From contig JAGTJL010000012.1 of the NCBI GenBank assembly GCA_020746875.1, forward strand, positions 434,001 to 498,000: a DNA stretch of 64,000 nt, given 5' to 3'. The stretch's first letter is position 1, and the number at the start of each line of letters is the position of its first letter. Below the pieces are notes generated by a model, which searched no databases, was not told where the DNA came from, and worked only from the letters and a program-made list of their open reading frames with translations. Below, in pieces: positions 1-11,826 of the stretch. The stretch is from Rhexocercosporidium sp. MPI-PUGE-AT-0058 (Eukaryota; Ascomycota; Leotiomycetes; Helotiales). Made by a program: the position numbers and the translations under genes.

Positions 1-435
1 ATACAACTGAAGTCGATCTTTTTGTTCATGTCCGGATATAACATCTGAAAATGGTTGCCAGTCCAGATGCCGTGCCGAATTACAGGGATAAGTTGTCCCT
101 TCGTGTCGAGAGTTCCAAACACTAGGTGTTGAGCTTCATTGTCTTGATCCGGATGGTAACAAAAGCCGAGGAGTATTCCCTGACCTTGGGGTGCATCCCT
201 TTTCTGATCAGCTAGCCCTAAATCTTGAATACTGGGGGATATACTCTACTTGATCTTGGTCAAGTCTAGCCTCTGTATTACTTTCAGACATTGCCGGAGA
301 GGTCGAAGAAAAATTCAACTGTTGTGTTTCTTGGTTGAAGTTCTGTGATAAAGGTCGAACTTTGAGAGTCTCTTTACGCAACTTTGTATGATCGAGGTAA
401 ACAGCACAAAGGGAAGTTCGTGGACTTGGTGCCAA
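1..435 (-). pseudogene. Partial hypothetical gene fragment leaving the window
   Basis: Two open segments on the minus strand can be read here, in different frames: about 435-208, and then about 240-1, which runs off the window. The second contains a phrase of the form LVFGTLDxxGQLIPVIR. This is very like VFGILDQQGRLIPKIR in the fragment at 3433-4013, so the two are probably local paralogues. No domain is recognised. The frame change near 210-250 could be an unseen intron or a frameshift, and I cannot tell which. The gene is incomplete at the left edge. Confidence 0.3.
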
Positions 436-500
436 CGACCCTTCTTATACTCGAATACATCCAAGAGTTTGCTAGGACATGTGCACCAGGCCTCTGCACT

Positions 501-1356
501 TCCCTTTCCTACATTTTCAATTTCTGAAGGTCATTATCGGTAGCACGGAAGTAGGTACTCTCTTCGACGAACAGGTAAAGTCGTGGCTTAGATCCCCTTA
601 GCAACTGCTCTAAGGAACTGCGGTTTTCAGATAGGGCTCGGACGATTGACGCGATTAAGGTTCAATTACTGAAGAGGCTCGGGGTAAAGGTTGTCGAGCT
701 TGAAGGATACAAGCAATCCCGAAGGCAGCGGAACGATCGGATGTGAGATACTCAACACATCTCATTCCTAGAGCAGTCTAAGACGGGCAAAGAAAGGGTA
801 TATTGAAAGTTGCTCAGCATGTCCGCTGATTTGTCGACGGGAGAGCTGGCTGAAATAGCCAATCAAGGGTAAGGATTGATCACTCATAGTGATAGGCAAA
901 GCAAGTTTTCTAGCATATAGATTCTATCCTAGGGAATGAGGCAAAGTGTTTGCTCGAAAACTGACGTTCTTTGGATCCAAATGCTTTTCTTCCTCAAAGA
1001 CTCCTCCAAGTCCTCCGCATCTCTATCCCAGTCTTTCCGGAGTACCCTAGATACTTGTTCCCATTTTTCTTCGGCCAGATGTAACGCGAAGTCAACGTAT
1101 ATGCACATGTTGCCAAATTCAAGAATCTAGGGTTTTTTCATTCAAGGTGGAAAGAAAGCTTAGTTGGAATGTGTTTGTTTGAGATATCTTAAGCAGATGC
1201 TCTATTCTTACTCTGGCGTCATGTATAGATCAAGTGACCCTCATCCTCGATGTGGTTCAATTGCTCTTTGTCCTAGATAGTTTTCTCCTCCTGATATTCC
1301 CCAGTCTTATCTCTATTTCAAGCATCCTTTGGTCGGGCTAACTCCATGACCTTCTC
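501..1356. other. Gene-poor stretch
   Basis: Only short, unsupported reading frames occur here. No splice-consistent gene, RNA gene or repeat was seen. Confidence 0.4.
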
Positions 1357-3033
1357 CTATCCCTTCACTTCTATGAGAAGGTCTAGGTTCCGCTGGTCCA
1401 AGATGTCTAGACTCTTCAAATAATCGAGAGATGGGTTAATCTCTTCCTCATCTGAGTTGACGTCTGAGCCTCCACTGAGACGAAGCCGTTCATTAGTCGT
1501 ATGCTTGATGTCACTCGGAACCACCCGGCTAGAGAGCTGTCGCCGTAGGTTTCCGAGGTATTTGTTCAAACTTGGAGAGAAGTCTTCTTCTGTAGATAAA
1601 TCTCGTAGGGCTGCCCACTCAGACAGGCGCTGTAGACAATCAATGACCGATTGTAACGACTGGTTGGGTGCCTGACTCGCTGGCAAATCAAGGCCACAAT
1701 ATATTACAGTTGCAAGTCTGAGAGCTCGATGGAAGTGATCAGACGTGACAAGATGCTCTGAATTTGCCGTCATTCTCTCCAAGTAGGGGATGCTATAAAA
1801 CACACTCCTACAGTTAGCTATTGTTGCGTGATAGAAGATGGAATACTTACTCGAGCCATCCGCGCTTTTGGAGGTACCAATATCGTAGCAGATGATTTCT
1901 GAGATCGAACTTTGGATGCTTCAGACATGCAAAGCAGAAATCGTATACTTGATTGCAAATGTAATGGACACGGTCCGTATAATGAAATGGACCCATGATT
2001 TGGAGGAGCGTTTGAGCAATATCCATGGAGTGCGAGTATTTCTCACTTATTGGGGCTGTAGCTAATTTCTAACCAGAATTAGCATGCTTCCCTGCAAACG
2101 GACCCTCAATACATACCTTTATTTGGGCAAGTTGTGAAGTTGCCAACTCGATTGTCATTTGGTTTCCTGCCTCATTTGCGTCGAACTCCCACTTGATACA
2201 ACAGAAGAGAAGGCGTTCATCGTGAGTGAGCTGGTCTGTAATATCCGAAAGAAGCTTTTGAGTAGTTGGTGAAAGTGTGATTGATGAATCGGCGAGGGCA
2301 TCTGGCCGGATTGCTACCGTCCAAAGTTCTTCCAGTGCGGTGCGGGAAGCTGCAAAGATATTGCTGGCCAACAAGATTGAAGACGATCCGGATACCGTGG
2401 GCTGTGTATCATTGGAGAAAGGTGCTTTGGTGTGTTGACCTTGCTCGTGGCCATCTCCTTGTGAAGGGCCAGAGAGGTGTGTCTGTTGGTATTGTTCTGG
2501 GCTGCGTCGTAGGCTAGTCCCAGGATCAAGCTCTGAATGCAGCGATACACCAAGTTGTCTTTGACTAGGAGATGTTGTTAAGACCTGGGACTCACTGAAA
2601 TCTCCCTCCTTCTCAAATTTTCGATGGCTGTTGCTTCGAAGATGCCTTGCAAGGGAATTAGAGTCACTGAAAGGCTTCGGAATTTAGCTTATATTCAACA
2701 ATTAGGGCAATGTAACTTACTTTTCCACATTTCTCACATTTGTAAGGCTTCTTACCGATATGGGTTTTCATGTGCCTGTGTAAAGTTGGGGCTTGAGGAA
2801 AACACTTTCCACAATGCCCGCAAAAATACCGAGACCGGCTGAAATACCAATGGCCACTAATATGGCGGCTTTCTAATGGATAATCAATATATGAAGTGCG
2901 AGTAAATATGCGAGTCCTTACCGTGGTGATTGCGATCACAATTCCGCTCGAACCTCATTGCACATTTTCTGCAAGGAAAGGGTTCATGAGCGAATTCACC
3001 ATCAACTTCTTCGACGAGAGTTTGGATATCCAT
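1357..3033 (-). CDS. C2H2 zinc-finger protein (putative transcription factor), 5 exons
   Basis: Exons 3033-2922, 2872-2721, 2674-2117, 2041-1851 and 1807-1357 join in phase to give about 487 aa. The N-terminal 110 residues hold three C2H2-type fingers: FPCRKC...RNHH near residues 22-40, [10 protein letters not shown]...HRHMKTH in exon 2, and [11 protein letters not shown]...RHLRSNSH, which spans the exon 2/3 junction. A classical finger linker (THIGKKPY) joins the last two. The remaining roughly 370 residues are a Ser/Thr/Gln-rich linker and then a helical region with a DSDEEE-like acidic stretch and no recognised domain. C2H2 fingers usually bind DNA, so a nuclear regulator is inferred; the target is unknown. 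The exon 4 acceptor (GAG rather than the nearby TTAG) was chosen because it alone keeps phase. The start at 3033 is the first ATG before finger 1; upstream exons cannot be excluded. Confidence 0.85.
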
Positions 3034-3432
3034 GATTGCACCGGGGGTGTGTTTTGAAATTGTATATGGTGTTTTCTGAAGCAGGCTGTGGGATTTCGAG
3101 ACATTACAGATACAGAGCGTGTCCTTGGGCGAAAGTCCTTATATGTCTGGAAGTCCACATCCCAGCCCCTGGGTAAATAGTCCATGCAGCATGGCTTGCT
3201 TCAAATACTTGGGAGGCGTAACGCGAGTAAAAGTGTGGTCATGGCAAGAGCACTCGTACTCGACTTGTTTCATTTTTCGGGGATTCGCATGGCTTCTAGT
3301 TTCCGAAAGCCTCCAAGCACATACTAAATTCACGGAGCTACCTGATTAACAGTCTACGCATAAGGCGCCATATCGTTTGAATCTTAATCAAATAGTACGC
3401 AATTTGCATTTCTAACCTTGCTATTCTTTGAC

Positions 3433-4013
3433 CTAGTGAAAACGGGATATTGACTCTACTATTGTAGTCATGGCTTTCTCCGCCAATTCAGCAGCCTCAG
3501 TGGCGCCCAGTTTCAACGCCGAATCTCCTTTTGCGGCTTTTGACCGCGCTTGATATTCAAGAAACACACGACAGTAATCCTTGAGTGTTTCCATGTCATA
3601 CTTAAGGTCATCCAAGTGGGGTTCAAAGATAACAGAAGTCCATTCTACTTCTTTGTCTGGAGCAGAGCCCGTAGGAGTGGAGGCATTCACACTCTTGATC
3701 AGACTTCTAATTTTGGGGATAAGTCGCCCTTGCTGATCGAGAATGCCAAACACCACTCACTTCCTTTCCTTGCTCAGCGGGTAGCTCGGAATTACACCAG
3801 ACACCGAGCTGTACCCCCGGACTCTCCAAAGCATGCCTAATTGAGTAATTGAGCTTCTGATTAGTCACTAGGGAGGAATACTAACTGTCTGGTCTTGGAT
3901 GAAGTGCTCATCCCCAGTGCCTTGCCGATCGTCTTCCATTTCTCCTCGTCTCTCATGAAACGAGATACATTCTGCTGGTCCATCTCCTTCAAAAGTATTG
4001 AATACTCGTCCAT
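3433..4013 (-). pseudogene. Hypothetical protein, probable frameshift
   Basis: An N-terminal exon (start 4013, MDEYSILLKEMDQQ) reads to a GTTAGT donor near 3893. A second segment (QHALESPGVQLG...) follows after an intron of about 50 nt. The third segment, VFGILDQQGRLIPKIRSL to a stop at 3433, is open for about 100 residues and helical at its end. Segments two and three align collinearly with the 1-435 fragment but differ by one base in frame near 3752, so the gene looks frameshifted. A direct splice from exon 1 to the AATTAG acceptor near 3722 would also keep frame and cannot be excluded. No domain or function is recognised. Confidence 0.4.
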
Positions 4014-4431
4014 TGGCTCCAACCTCCTTTTTTGTCTTTGCTTGCCGGAAATTATTGACGTCTTCTCTCTTCCGCTTTTAGATTCTAGCAAGCGTGATAA
4101 TGAAATGATAAGCAAGTGTGAAGGAAGGCGCTGTTGATAGCCGCAAAAAAAACAACAACCCGGGGTTGAGGAGAACGAAAGTACTTTTCCAGCTGTTGGG
4201 AAGTAGGGAACAGCTTGGTCTTATATTTGCTGACTTGGGCAGTGGTTCGTTATTCTTCACTCGAGGTGTAGCTCACTTTCAGACAGTCAGTCAATTTAGT
4301 TCCTGAAGGAGCAGAGCGAGCAAAATGACATAATAATCCATATGCATAATTATCCGGGGTCCCTCTGATCTAATCCTCGCACCCGTCCCCTTTCCTCCCT
4401 TACGCTGTCTCCCGCATGGCTCAGGACCCCA

Positions 4432-5476
4432 TCAGCCGATCTCCGGCATTCTCCCTCTCAAATTCTGCCGTGAATCGTTGAGTTCTCCACTCCATGAGCC
4501 TCTACTCGCCCTTTCTAAGTCTCCTTGGTTGCCACGATTGAGTGGCTTACGGAACTTCCTCCACCACGTCAAAATTGGAAATCGAAGAGTGATAATACTT
4601 GATGCAGTAAACAAGACCTATCTTTGTTTAGTGTACAGCTGGTAGAAAATAGCTTTGAACTTACCCAAAGCCCTAGATCAACAGAACAAAGACCGACAAA
4701 ACTTATGACAAGAAGGGTGCCGGTAGAAATAAACAGAAGTATGCAACAAGCACATCCAGCTTGAACAGGTATTCGGACCGATAGCTTAGTAGTTTTGAGC
4801 TCGCATAGGAGCTTAATATATCCAGTTACCAGAACTACGTAAAAGAGACACATGATAACAAGAAGAACTGTCGTAGGCAACAAGAAATGATCGCTCATTG
4901 TTAGTACCCTGTACTGGTCTTAGTTTATTATTTTGGGAGAAGATTGGATGGTTATACCAAGAAGTTAGTCCAAAAACGACAGGACACAGCACAATTCCTG
5001 CACCTAGTATAGTCCACTGAGTACTCGGCTTCACATTGGTGAAACAAAACCACAGAAGTTCGGCCTGTCAATTGTTAGTAAACCAAGGAAACATCCCCTT
5101 TTTAAAGCAATTACCTCAAACAGACCACAGGAAGCACAATTGGGGAGCAGTAGCCCAAAGTACACGTTTGAGAACTTTTGATTGCCTAGAAAGTCAGCTC
5201 GATCGCAAGGTAACTAGGAAAGGGATACGTGCTATGGACCCTTGATGATACCACTCCTACGAGACATAGTGACAACACAGTGGAGGTGAAGCAAATGCCC
5301 AGCTGTGGCCATCTGCGTTCCTTTGGCAAATAGCACCCGCCCACCCGGGCGACGCAGGTTCCAAGTGTGATTAAGGAAAGGGAGAGAGCTGGTCCAAAAG
5401 GGATTGAGTCGCCTGCCGACCATCTTGTGCCTGCATTCCTGGTTTGAAAACAGACCAGATCCTGCATTATCCTCAT
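4432..5476 (-). CDS. Multi-pass membrane protein of unknown function
   Basis: Four or five minus-strand exons can be joined. They begin near 5476 (MRIMQDLVCF), run through hydrophobic blocks such as FGPALSLSLITLGTC and LGICFTSTVLSLCLV, then WTILGAGIVLCPVVFGLTSW, TVLLVIMCLFYVVLVTGYI and CCILLFISTGTLLVISFVGL, and end in a basic C-terminus with its stop at 4432. The intron with donor GTACTAAC near 4905 and the one with GTAAGT near 4664 keep phase; the first intron junction is uncertain. About five to seven membrane spans are visible. The topology recalls fungal rhodopsin-like or Pth11-like membrane proteins, but no diagnostic motif is present and I do not assign a family. Confidence 0.5.
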
Positions 5477-5962
5477 TCGTATCTAAAGACTTTGATCGGC
5501 GAGAGGTTGAAGTGAGGCGAAAGGGCACAGCAGCAGTGAGAATCTGGGAGGGAGGGCGTATGCAGGTTGCCTCGTTCTGCACGACTTCTTATATGTCGAA
5601 AGAAGCCCGACGTTCGAAGTTGAATATTGGACCATGGCGCAACCAGAACATGTTGCCGCTTCAATTCCTCAAAGGAAATGAGAGTTCGGAATTGAAGGGC
5701 AACAGAAGTCGGTATCACGAACGAGCTATTGTAGTTGCCCGAAGAGGTCATTTGCAGATCCATCAGAAGACACTTCATGACTGGGAGGGGAGGGGGGAAG
5801 CGGGGGTGGGGCAGAAGAGGTTGGCTATGCCAAAAGAGGAAGCACGGATTCGTGCTTCTTCTTTTGGTATAGCTCCACTTACGGATGCTAAACCTTAACA
5901 CCCCCAGGCGTGGGCTTGCTACCTATGGTGAACCCTTTCCTTCAACATTACATTCATCAACG

Positions 5963-7983
5963 ATGCTTCACGACACCCAGACTTTGTTAGAACGTATTCG
6001 ACAACTTGAGACGAAGCTTAAGTATTTAGAGCAACATCATCAGCGATGTTCTATCCACAAACAATCACTAACAGCACGGCCTGGGAATGAGAATAAGATA
6101 AGTTCAACAGAACCGAGTGGTACACGTCTCACCGTCATTTCGTTCATTCCTCAGCCTTCTGAAAGCAAGCAGGCACGAAAAGTTCCGCAATGGCTGAAGA
6201 CAGCAGTCCAAGTAATCAAAGACGTCCCAAGCGCAGATGACTGGGATGTGAAAAGGAGGGAGGCCAATTTGTTTACCGTGGACGAGAATTATCACGCCAT
6301 CGCAGCAATTTCTGGAGGTGTTCTACCATCCAGGTCGCAATACCATTTGCCTACCGAACCTGACCTTGGTCCTATTGACTTGGCAAGAGCATACGCTAGG
6401 ATTACCAAGTTATCTGAAGGCAATGCTGCTTTTACCTGTCGACTACATTCTTTCCATGAGCTCGTGTTTGTGTCTTTATGCGCTGTACTTGAAGCAAGCG
6501 GGTACCCGGTTGACGAGATCAATGAGACGATGCGCATTTATGTTAGCCACACTGAGGACATTAATTTGAAGAGACTGCGACATGGTGCCTTGTGGGCAAA
6601 TTCTGCAATCTGCAGGTTGGCTGAAGCTGGCTGGGGTGACAGAGCTACTGAGCTGTTTCTTCTCTGTGAGTACTGAGGATATCCCTCCTCGCGATCGTAT
6701 ACTTATCTTTCTAGGCGGTTGGTCCGCAGCGAAGTACGCAGCATTCGGACAGAACAGGAAGAAGTCATTGCCGTTTTTCGTTGACCACTTGAAGCGACCA
6801 CGATACATCTCAGCATCAAAGAAGTCTGGAGCAGGGAGTCTCGATGGCAAGCACGATCTACTGCCGCCAACGAGACGTGGACGAGTATCTTACTCGATCC
6901 CCGCATTCATCAAAATTTGGTTCGGGGATTGGTTCGAGTAAGTAATCTTCCCAATTAACCTTGCACTTGTTGACGGGCTTAGGGTATCTAAAATATGTCA
7001 ATATCTTGGATATGACCATGAGCATGATTCTGAACCTATCGCGAAGCTATGTCAGCAATACATCACGCTTCAGAAATCTGTTACCGCACCTGAGGAGGAA
7101 TTACTCCGGAAACGGAAGGCTGATACAACTCAGTCCAGCAACCGAACTAAGGAGGCGCGGATTCACGAGCCCGATGCTGAAGTCCTCGAGCACCCTATCC
7201 CAACAAATCATCAATCGGCACATGGGCAGACAGACACCGCCCGAGCGGCCGTCAGTCTACGGGAACAGCAGAACTTACCCAACTCGCCTCATACCACACT
7301 GAGTTGCATGGACCGATCTCAAGATAATACAACACAACTCTCAAATCGTCGTGTTCTCCTCGGCGAGGATGGTGCAATGCAGGGTCATGTGGCAGCTGTT
7401 GGGCATGCAGTCTCTTCTGAGCACGACCAGCATTTAGATGGCACAAATGGAGCCACAAGCTCATTGGATTGGGATGGATTGGAGATTCGTGGTGGTAGGG
7501 AAATCCGAACTACTTCAAATTTCAACCACTAACGCCTCCAGAACAAGTCGAGTCGAATCCGTTACAACAACTGTGCGTAACAGGAAATTCATCAAGCTTC
7601 GACGACGCTTTCATTCCGGGATGTCAATTAGGTGAGATTCCAACCCCTTCCTGATAACACCAATGCTGACAGTAGGAGATATTAACGAGACTGTCAATGC
7701 TGGAAATAATCTACCCTTGTTTGATTACGCTAACGCTCATGACCTCAACAACATCGCCTTCGATTATACCGCCGCCTATGACCTCAACTTCATCGCCTTC
7801 GACTACGCTAACGCTTACAACCTCAACAACATCGCCTTCGACTACAACGCCAGCTATGATCCGTCAAATCTCTCCTCCGTTGCCGATACTGCTTGTAGCC
7901 TCCCGCCCTCTGCCAATCCCCCACCCCTGCCAGAGGATATATCCACCGACCCCGAACCAGGTTTGGTTCTGCAATCATTGTAG
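5963..7983 (+). CDS. Hypothetical coiled-coil protein with C-terminal 13-residue repeats, 5 exons
   Basis: Exons 5963-6665, 6715-6937, 6983-7494, 7542-7631 and 7673-7983 have consensus splice sites and consistent phase, giving 612 aa. The N-terminus (residues about 4-24, LLERIRQLETKLKYLEQHH) is a short coiled coil. A helical core follows, with a hydrophobic block around the exon 2/3 junction (IPAFIKIWFGDWFE then VSKICQYLGYD). The middle third is polar and probably disordered. The C-terminal part carries four tandem units beginning FDYANA or a near variant, then a Pro-rich tail (PPSANPPPLPEDIS). No known domain is recognised. The ATG at 5963 was preferred over an in-frame one at 5885 because the coiled coil begins right after it. 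A tempting alternative frame in exon 2 has a stop and breaks phase at both junctions. Confidence 0.75.
7720..7875 (+). repeat. 39-bp coding tandem repeat, 4 copies
   Basis: Four consecutive units start at 7720, 7759, 7798 and 7837. Each encodes 13 residues of the form FDYxxAYDLNNIA; the last unit is diverged. Unit length is a multiple of three, so copy-number change would preserve frame. Confidence 0.9.
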
Positions 7984-8689
7984 GACGAAGAGGAGATCGA
8001 GTTTTGGGCTCACTGTGACTCCAACGGTGATGTAGGTGATTTCGCCAGGCACTAATGGGTGTTTTGAGATAGTGGGTTCTGATCCGTCCACAAGTCGCAA
8101 AGGAATAATGTATGCAGCGCCCTCTGAATTGTAGAAAGGTGCAGGCTTGTCCCCAGTAATCCTTGCTACCACGTATGCCTGATTTGTAATTAGCTGGAAT
8201 TCAACATCATTTCTTGTGGCTGTACTTTGTGAAGGAGACCTAGTTCAGTGAGGAGAGGATTGATCTTCTCACCCAACTGAGGGTGGACCAGAGTTTCGAA
8301 TTCCGCTGCATGTGGTGAGAAATTTAACGTAGAGACCCAGTTTGCGAATGGATTCAGCAGATCTACCGCTGCTTTGCTCAGCGGCGCACGCTGTAGATGT
8401 GCCGTTCCCAGGCCCAAGGTAGCCATCGCGATGATGCTGCGTGTAGAGATGCGGTGAGATCGATCGGGAAGAGTGCAACGAGATGTGATGGCTGTCGGCA
8501 CTTCGAGTTTCGAGCGAGAGACTGGTAGATATCAGCGCTGTATAGAGAGATGAACCATAGATTACATGCTCTCACAGTGACTAGGAAGGTGATGGACCAG
8601 CGTTTGTCTGTTGGAGCCACGATCGCGGTTGTGGCCTGAGGAGATATTTCTACCCCGCCAATCACGTGTATACCAGAACCTTCCCCCAC
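7982..8689 (-). pseudogene. Possible hypothetical gene, frame broken
   Basis: A minus-strand segment starting near 8689 (MGEGSGIHVIGG) can be spliced through a GTGAGA donor near 8580 to a second segment (PTAITSRCTLPDRS to TELGLLHK). The most protein-like final part, from about 8210 to 7982 (FQLITNQAYVVARITGDKPAPFY), is in a different frame, and no intron of normal size reconciles the two. This may be a decayed gene or two unrelated fragments. No domain is recognised. Confidence 0.3.
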
Positions 8690-8699
8690 CTTACCCGGG

Positions 8700-9367
8700 C
8701 ACAGCGCGTTTTCCGTTCAATAGGGCTACAACCACTACATTTGTCCAAGACAGATTCCTCGCACTTTAATGGATCCGGCACCTGCCCACATGCAGCCGTC
8801 CTATAATCATTTATTTGGAGTTTCCGCGATATATAAGGAAAGCTTTGCTTAGTAACCTCATCGTCAGTGGAGGCTGCTTAGGGTTACCTAGTGTACTTAA
8901 CATAACAAGGACACCCAGCTTTCGTGCCAGCTTCCATGTCTCACACCCATTGCTCAAGTAACCATGTCGTCAACTACGTCTTCGCCTTTCCGCCCTCTGC
9001 TAGGCTCACCTAGTATCGGCTTGGCCAACAGCTCAGACTTGATGTGGGATAAATTATCAGGCTTTCTGGGATATAAATAGCAGGATGAGTAGTAGGCAAG
9101 AAGAGGACACGACATGAGAGAACGAGGCAGCCCAGGTTAGAAACCACCATCTCTGCATTCATACATATACGGGTATGCGATACGTGATTGAAGTTATCAT
9201 TCCTTGTATTCAAGCCCAAGCTTCACCAACCCATTTCTCCATTGCTCCTTTTCAAACATAACCACCACCCTGCTGAACTGATTGGTCCTGAACACCCGAA
9301 GTACATGATAAGCGGCATCGTCTCATTGGTAAGGAGAAGACGATTCGAGTTGCCTCTGATGTGGAAT
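8700..9367. other. Intergenic region
   Basis: No supported gene. A possible TATA-like ATATATAAGG lies near 8831. Otherwise nothing distinctive was seen. Confidence 0.4.
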
Positions 9368-9517
9368 TCAATTATCGTTCTCTGGACGAATTGCACCACA
9401 CTTCGGACACTTCTCGCCTCTCCTAATATCCTTTTGGCCACAGCCAAAGGTCGAGCACTCGGCGTACTCGCTAGGAGACATGCCAAGAGGATTGTGTACT
9501 GGAGCAGATGGAAACAT
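9368..9517 (-). CDS. Small zinc-ribbon-like protein, about 49 aa
   Basis: A short frame starts at MFPSAPVHN (9517) and ends PENDN at 9368. It contains C-x4-C ... C-x2-C (ECSTFGCGQ, then EKCPKCG), the spacing of a rubredoxin-like or zinc-ribbon knuckle. A TTTATTAG acceptor lies four bases before the ATG and a GTACGT donor about 60 bases upstream, so a 5'-UTR intron is likely. Function is unknown. The cysteine pattern and the well-placed acceptor are the only support, and the gene could be larger. Confidence 0.45.
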   Translation of the reverse strand: MFPSAPVHNPLGMSPSEYAECSTFGCGQKDIRRGEKCPKCGAIRPENDN

Positions 9518-10024
9518 GATCCTAATAAAGATGTTAAAACTGTCCACTAAATTTTGGCATAGGATAGGAATTAAATGAACGTACACAGCTCTAATCAGTT
9601 GGAAAAATTAGATGAGGCGAAATGGTGCTAGGGTTTGATTGTTGGTTGATTGCGTTTTTGGTAGATATTTCTGATATTTTGTCGGCATGAGGGGTCAGCT
9701 GTGTATTAAGTAAGTACTTCGTGGAAGGCTAAATGCATCAAAAACGTTCGTGCCGTTGAGCCCCCTCCAGAAGGCAGCAATTGCCTACTCGGTGTGAAAT
9801 GCAAGCTTGGCAGATGCCCGAGTTCCAATTGTATGTCACTTAGGAATGTGGGGCAAAAGCTGCCCCGACATGACCACCGAGATGTCTCAATGCTGATTTT
9901 ATTTCAGGCAGCCAGCTGTAGTCCCTGCTAGATCCAAATCTTTTGCCAACCAAGCCAGCCCTCTACCCGGGCGTTTGTTTCTTTGATCATTCCACACCCG
10001 TCACTTGGGGCAATATCGCCCACC

Positions 10025-11297
10025 ATGGAATCGACTTTGCGACATCCTCGAACTTTTCCAGAACAGAACTGGAAGGGTGCCGATTTCTACCCCAAGAACT
10101 CGCATTCTCGATGCTTGGTGAATAATTGTATCAAGACAATAGATTGGAATGCGCTTCAGGAGTACGCCTCCACCCTTAACAACGGCATCAAGTGCAACGT
10201 GCTCCCAGAGATCACAAATGGTCAGAATCACCTCGTGTACGTACTTGAATTCGAGAATAAGACTCGATGGGTCGCACGGATTCAAATGCACAAGTCTACT
10301 AAGAGGCTGGCCGCAGAGCTACAGAGAGAGGTAGACGTCATGGCGCTGATGAGAGAACGCACGAAAATACCCCTGCCTCAAGTATTTGGATACGAGATCG
10401 ATGACAACAATCCGACAGGAGTTGCCTTCATGTTGATGGAACTTCTACCGGGAAATGTTGCCATCGACGCCGATGGTGGCTATGAAGCTCATCGAGGCCA
10501 GATTCCTCTACAGCGCAGAGAGGGCTTTTATGATTCTGCAGCTCAGGTGCAGGTAAGTTCATTTGCTTTAGATTTGTTGAGATAGTCCAGTGAACAAGTT
10601 GTAGGTCCAGATGACGTCGGTCCGTTTGCCAAAGATAGGAACAATTATCAGGAGCAAAGACGGCAGCTATGATGTTGGGGCATTCCCCGACATAGGTGGG
10701 CCATTTGAGACAGCAACAGCCTTTTTCGAAGCGTGGGCTGCTCACACTTCATTTCCGAAATCTGCGACAGAAATCCGCAGGAGCATCAAGAATGGCCCAG
10801 TAAATGAAGTGCTCATGTCGATAGTCGAATTCCCTCTCAAAGTCAAAGCGGTTGCCAGTCGAATTTCTTCCCACGACAGTGGTCCATTTCCAGTATGGCA
10901 CCGAGATTTCCTTCATAGCAATATTATTGTCGATGACAAATATAGGATACTTGGCGTCATTGATTGGGAAGGGGCTTGTACAGTGCCTTGGGAACTAGTG
11001 GAATTTCCACTTTTCTTATCGACGGTACCTCTCCCAATGGATGCGCCTTGGAATTATGATCAGAATGGGGAGCCGTTAGATGAAAACACAAGGCAAACGT
11101 GGCGTGAGCGGAAGGAATATATAGAAAGGGCGGTGAGGTTTGAGACTATCGAAGGGATTGATGACAAGCTGTCGGCAACTCTGAATAACCAGACCCTTCA
11201 GAATTTGGCATATGCAATGAGGGTTTACGCTGGCCTTGGAAAACTGGGATTTTACCATAAAGTCATGGAGCCATTTGAGAAGAAAAATGTGTTATAA
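10025..11297 (+). CDS. APH-family phosphotransferase (aminoglycoside phosphotransferase-like kinase)
   Basis: Exons 10025-10552 and 10605-11297 (52-nt intron with GTAAGT donor) give 406 aa, the usual length of fungal APH-domain proteins. The N-lobe carries a nucleotide-binding beta hairpin (NGQNHLVYVLEF...WVARIQMHK, with a candidate ATP lysine). The linker sequence FMLMELLPG is typical of the hinge. The catalytic loop is WHRDFLHSNIIVD (H275, D277, N282) and the metal-binding loop is VIDWEGA (D296). All key residues are present, so the enzyme is probably active; the small-molecule substrate is unknown. The ATG at 10025 has a good context (CCACCATGG) and was preferred to one 42 nt upstream. Fungi carry many such genes and few have known roles. 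Confidence 0.92.
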
Positions 11298-11826
11298 AAT
11301 TCTACGGCGTTCACCGCAAAAAGCTGCATCGGCTGAACCTGTACCAAATGCTTGCGAGCCTGGCGATATAAATTATGTGCGGGGTGCATGCACTTTGACT
11401 TGCAGCTCCTGTGCATGAACTGCTATCGGCTGGTAAATGGTGGAGCAATGCAGACAAATGGCCTGGCCTTTAGTTGAGTGCAGCATCCTGTCAATCACCA
11501 GGACCACTCTGCTCGGCCTTTCTCACACTCCTCCGGAGGGAAGCGTCGATGACTCACATTGTTTGACTATATATGGAAAAGACCGCAGCAGGAGCAGGGT
11601 CTTCGATAGGGTGAGTTGTGCAAGGAATCAACTAGACCTCCTCCTCGGACCTGCTCGTGCGGGAGATGCAAGTGGTTCCTGCGCGATGGTCGTAATAAAG
11701 GCTTTTCCGCGCCTCAGCATGTAAATGGATGCGGGCTAGTCAACGACAACGAAGCAAGGGAGGAGGATGTCATGGCGGTAGAAAGTGAGCCAAGGTGTGA
11801 TAATTACTGATTTGAATTGCGGTAGA
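11298..11826. other. Intergenic region between convergent genes
   Basis: Lies between the APH-type gene and the tail of the 794-aa gene. Nothing else was seen. Confidence 0.5.

Noticed and set aside
6715..6937. An alternative frame in exon 2 of the 612-aa gene (EVWSRESRWQARS) with an internal TGA, suggesting a pseudogene
   Set aside because: The splice phases at both ends require the other frame, which is fully open and joins smoothly to VSKICQYLGYD. The gene is intact.
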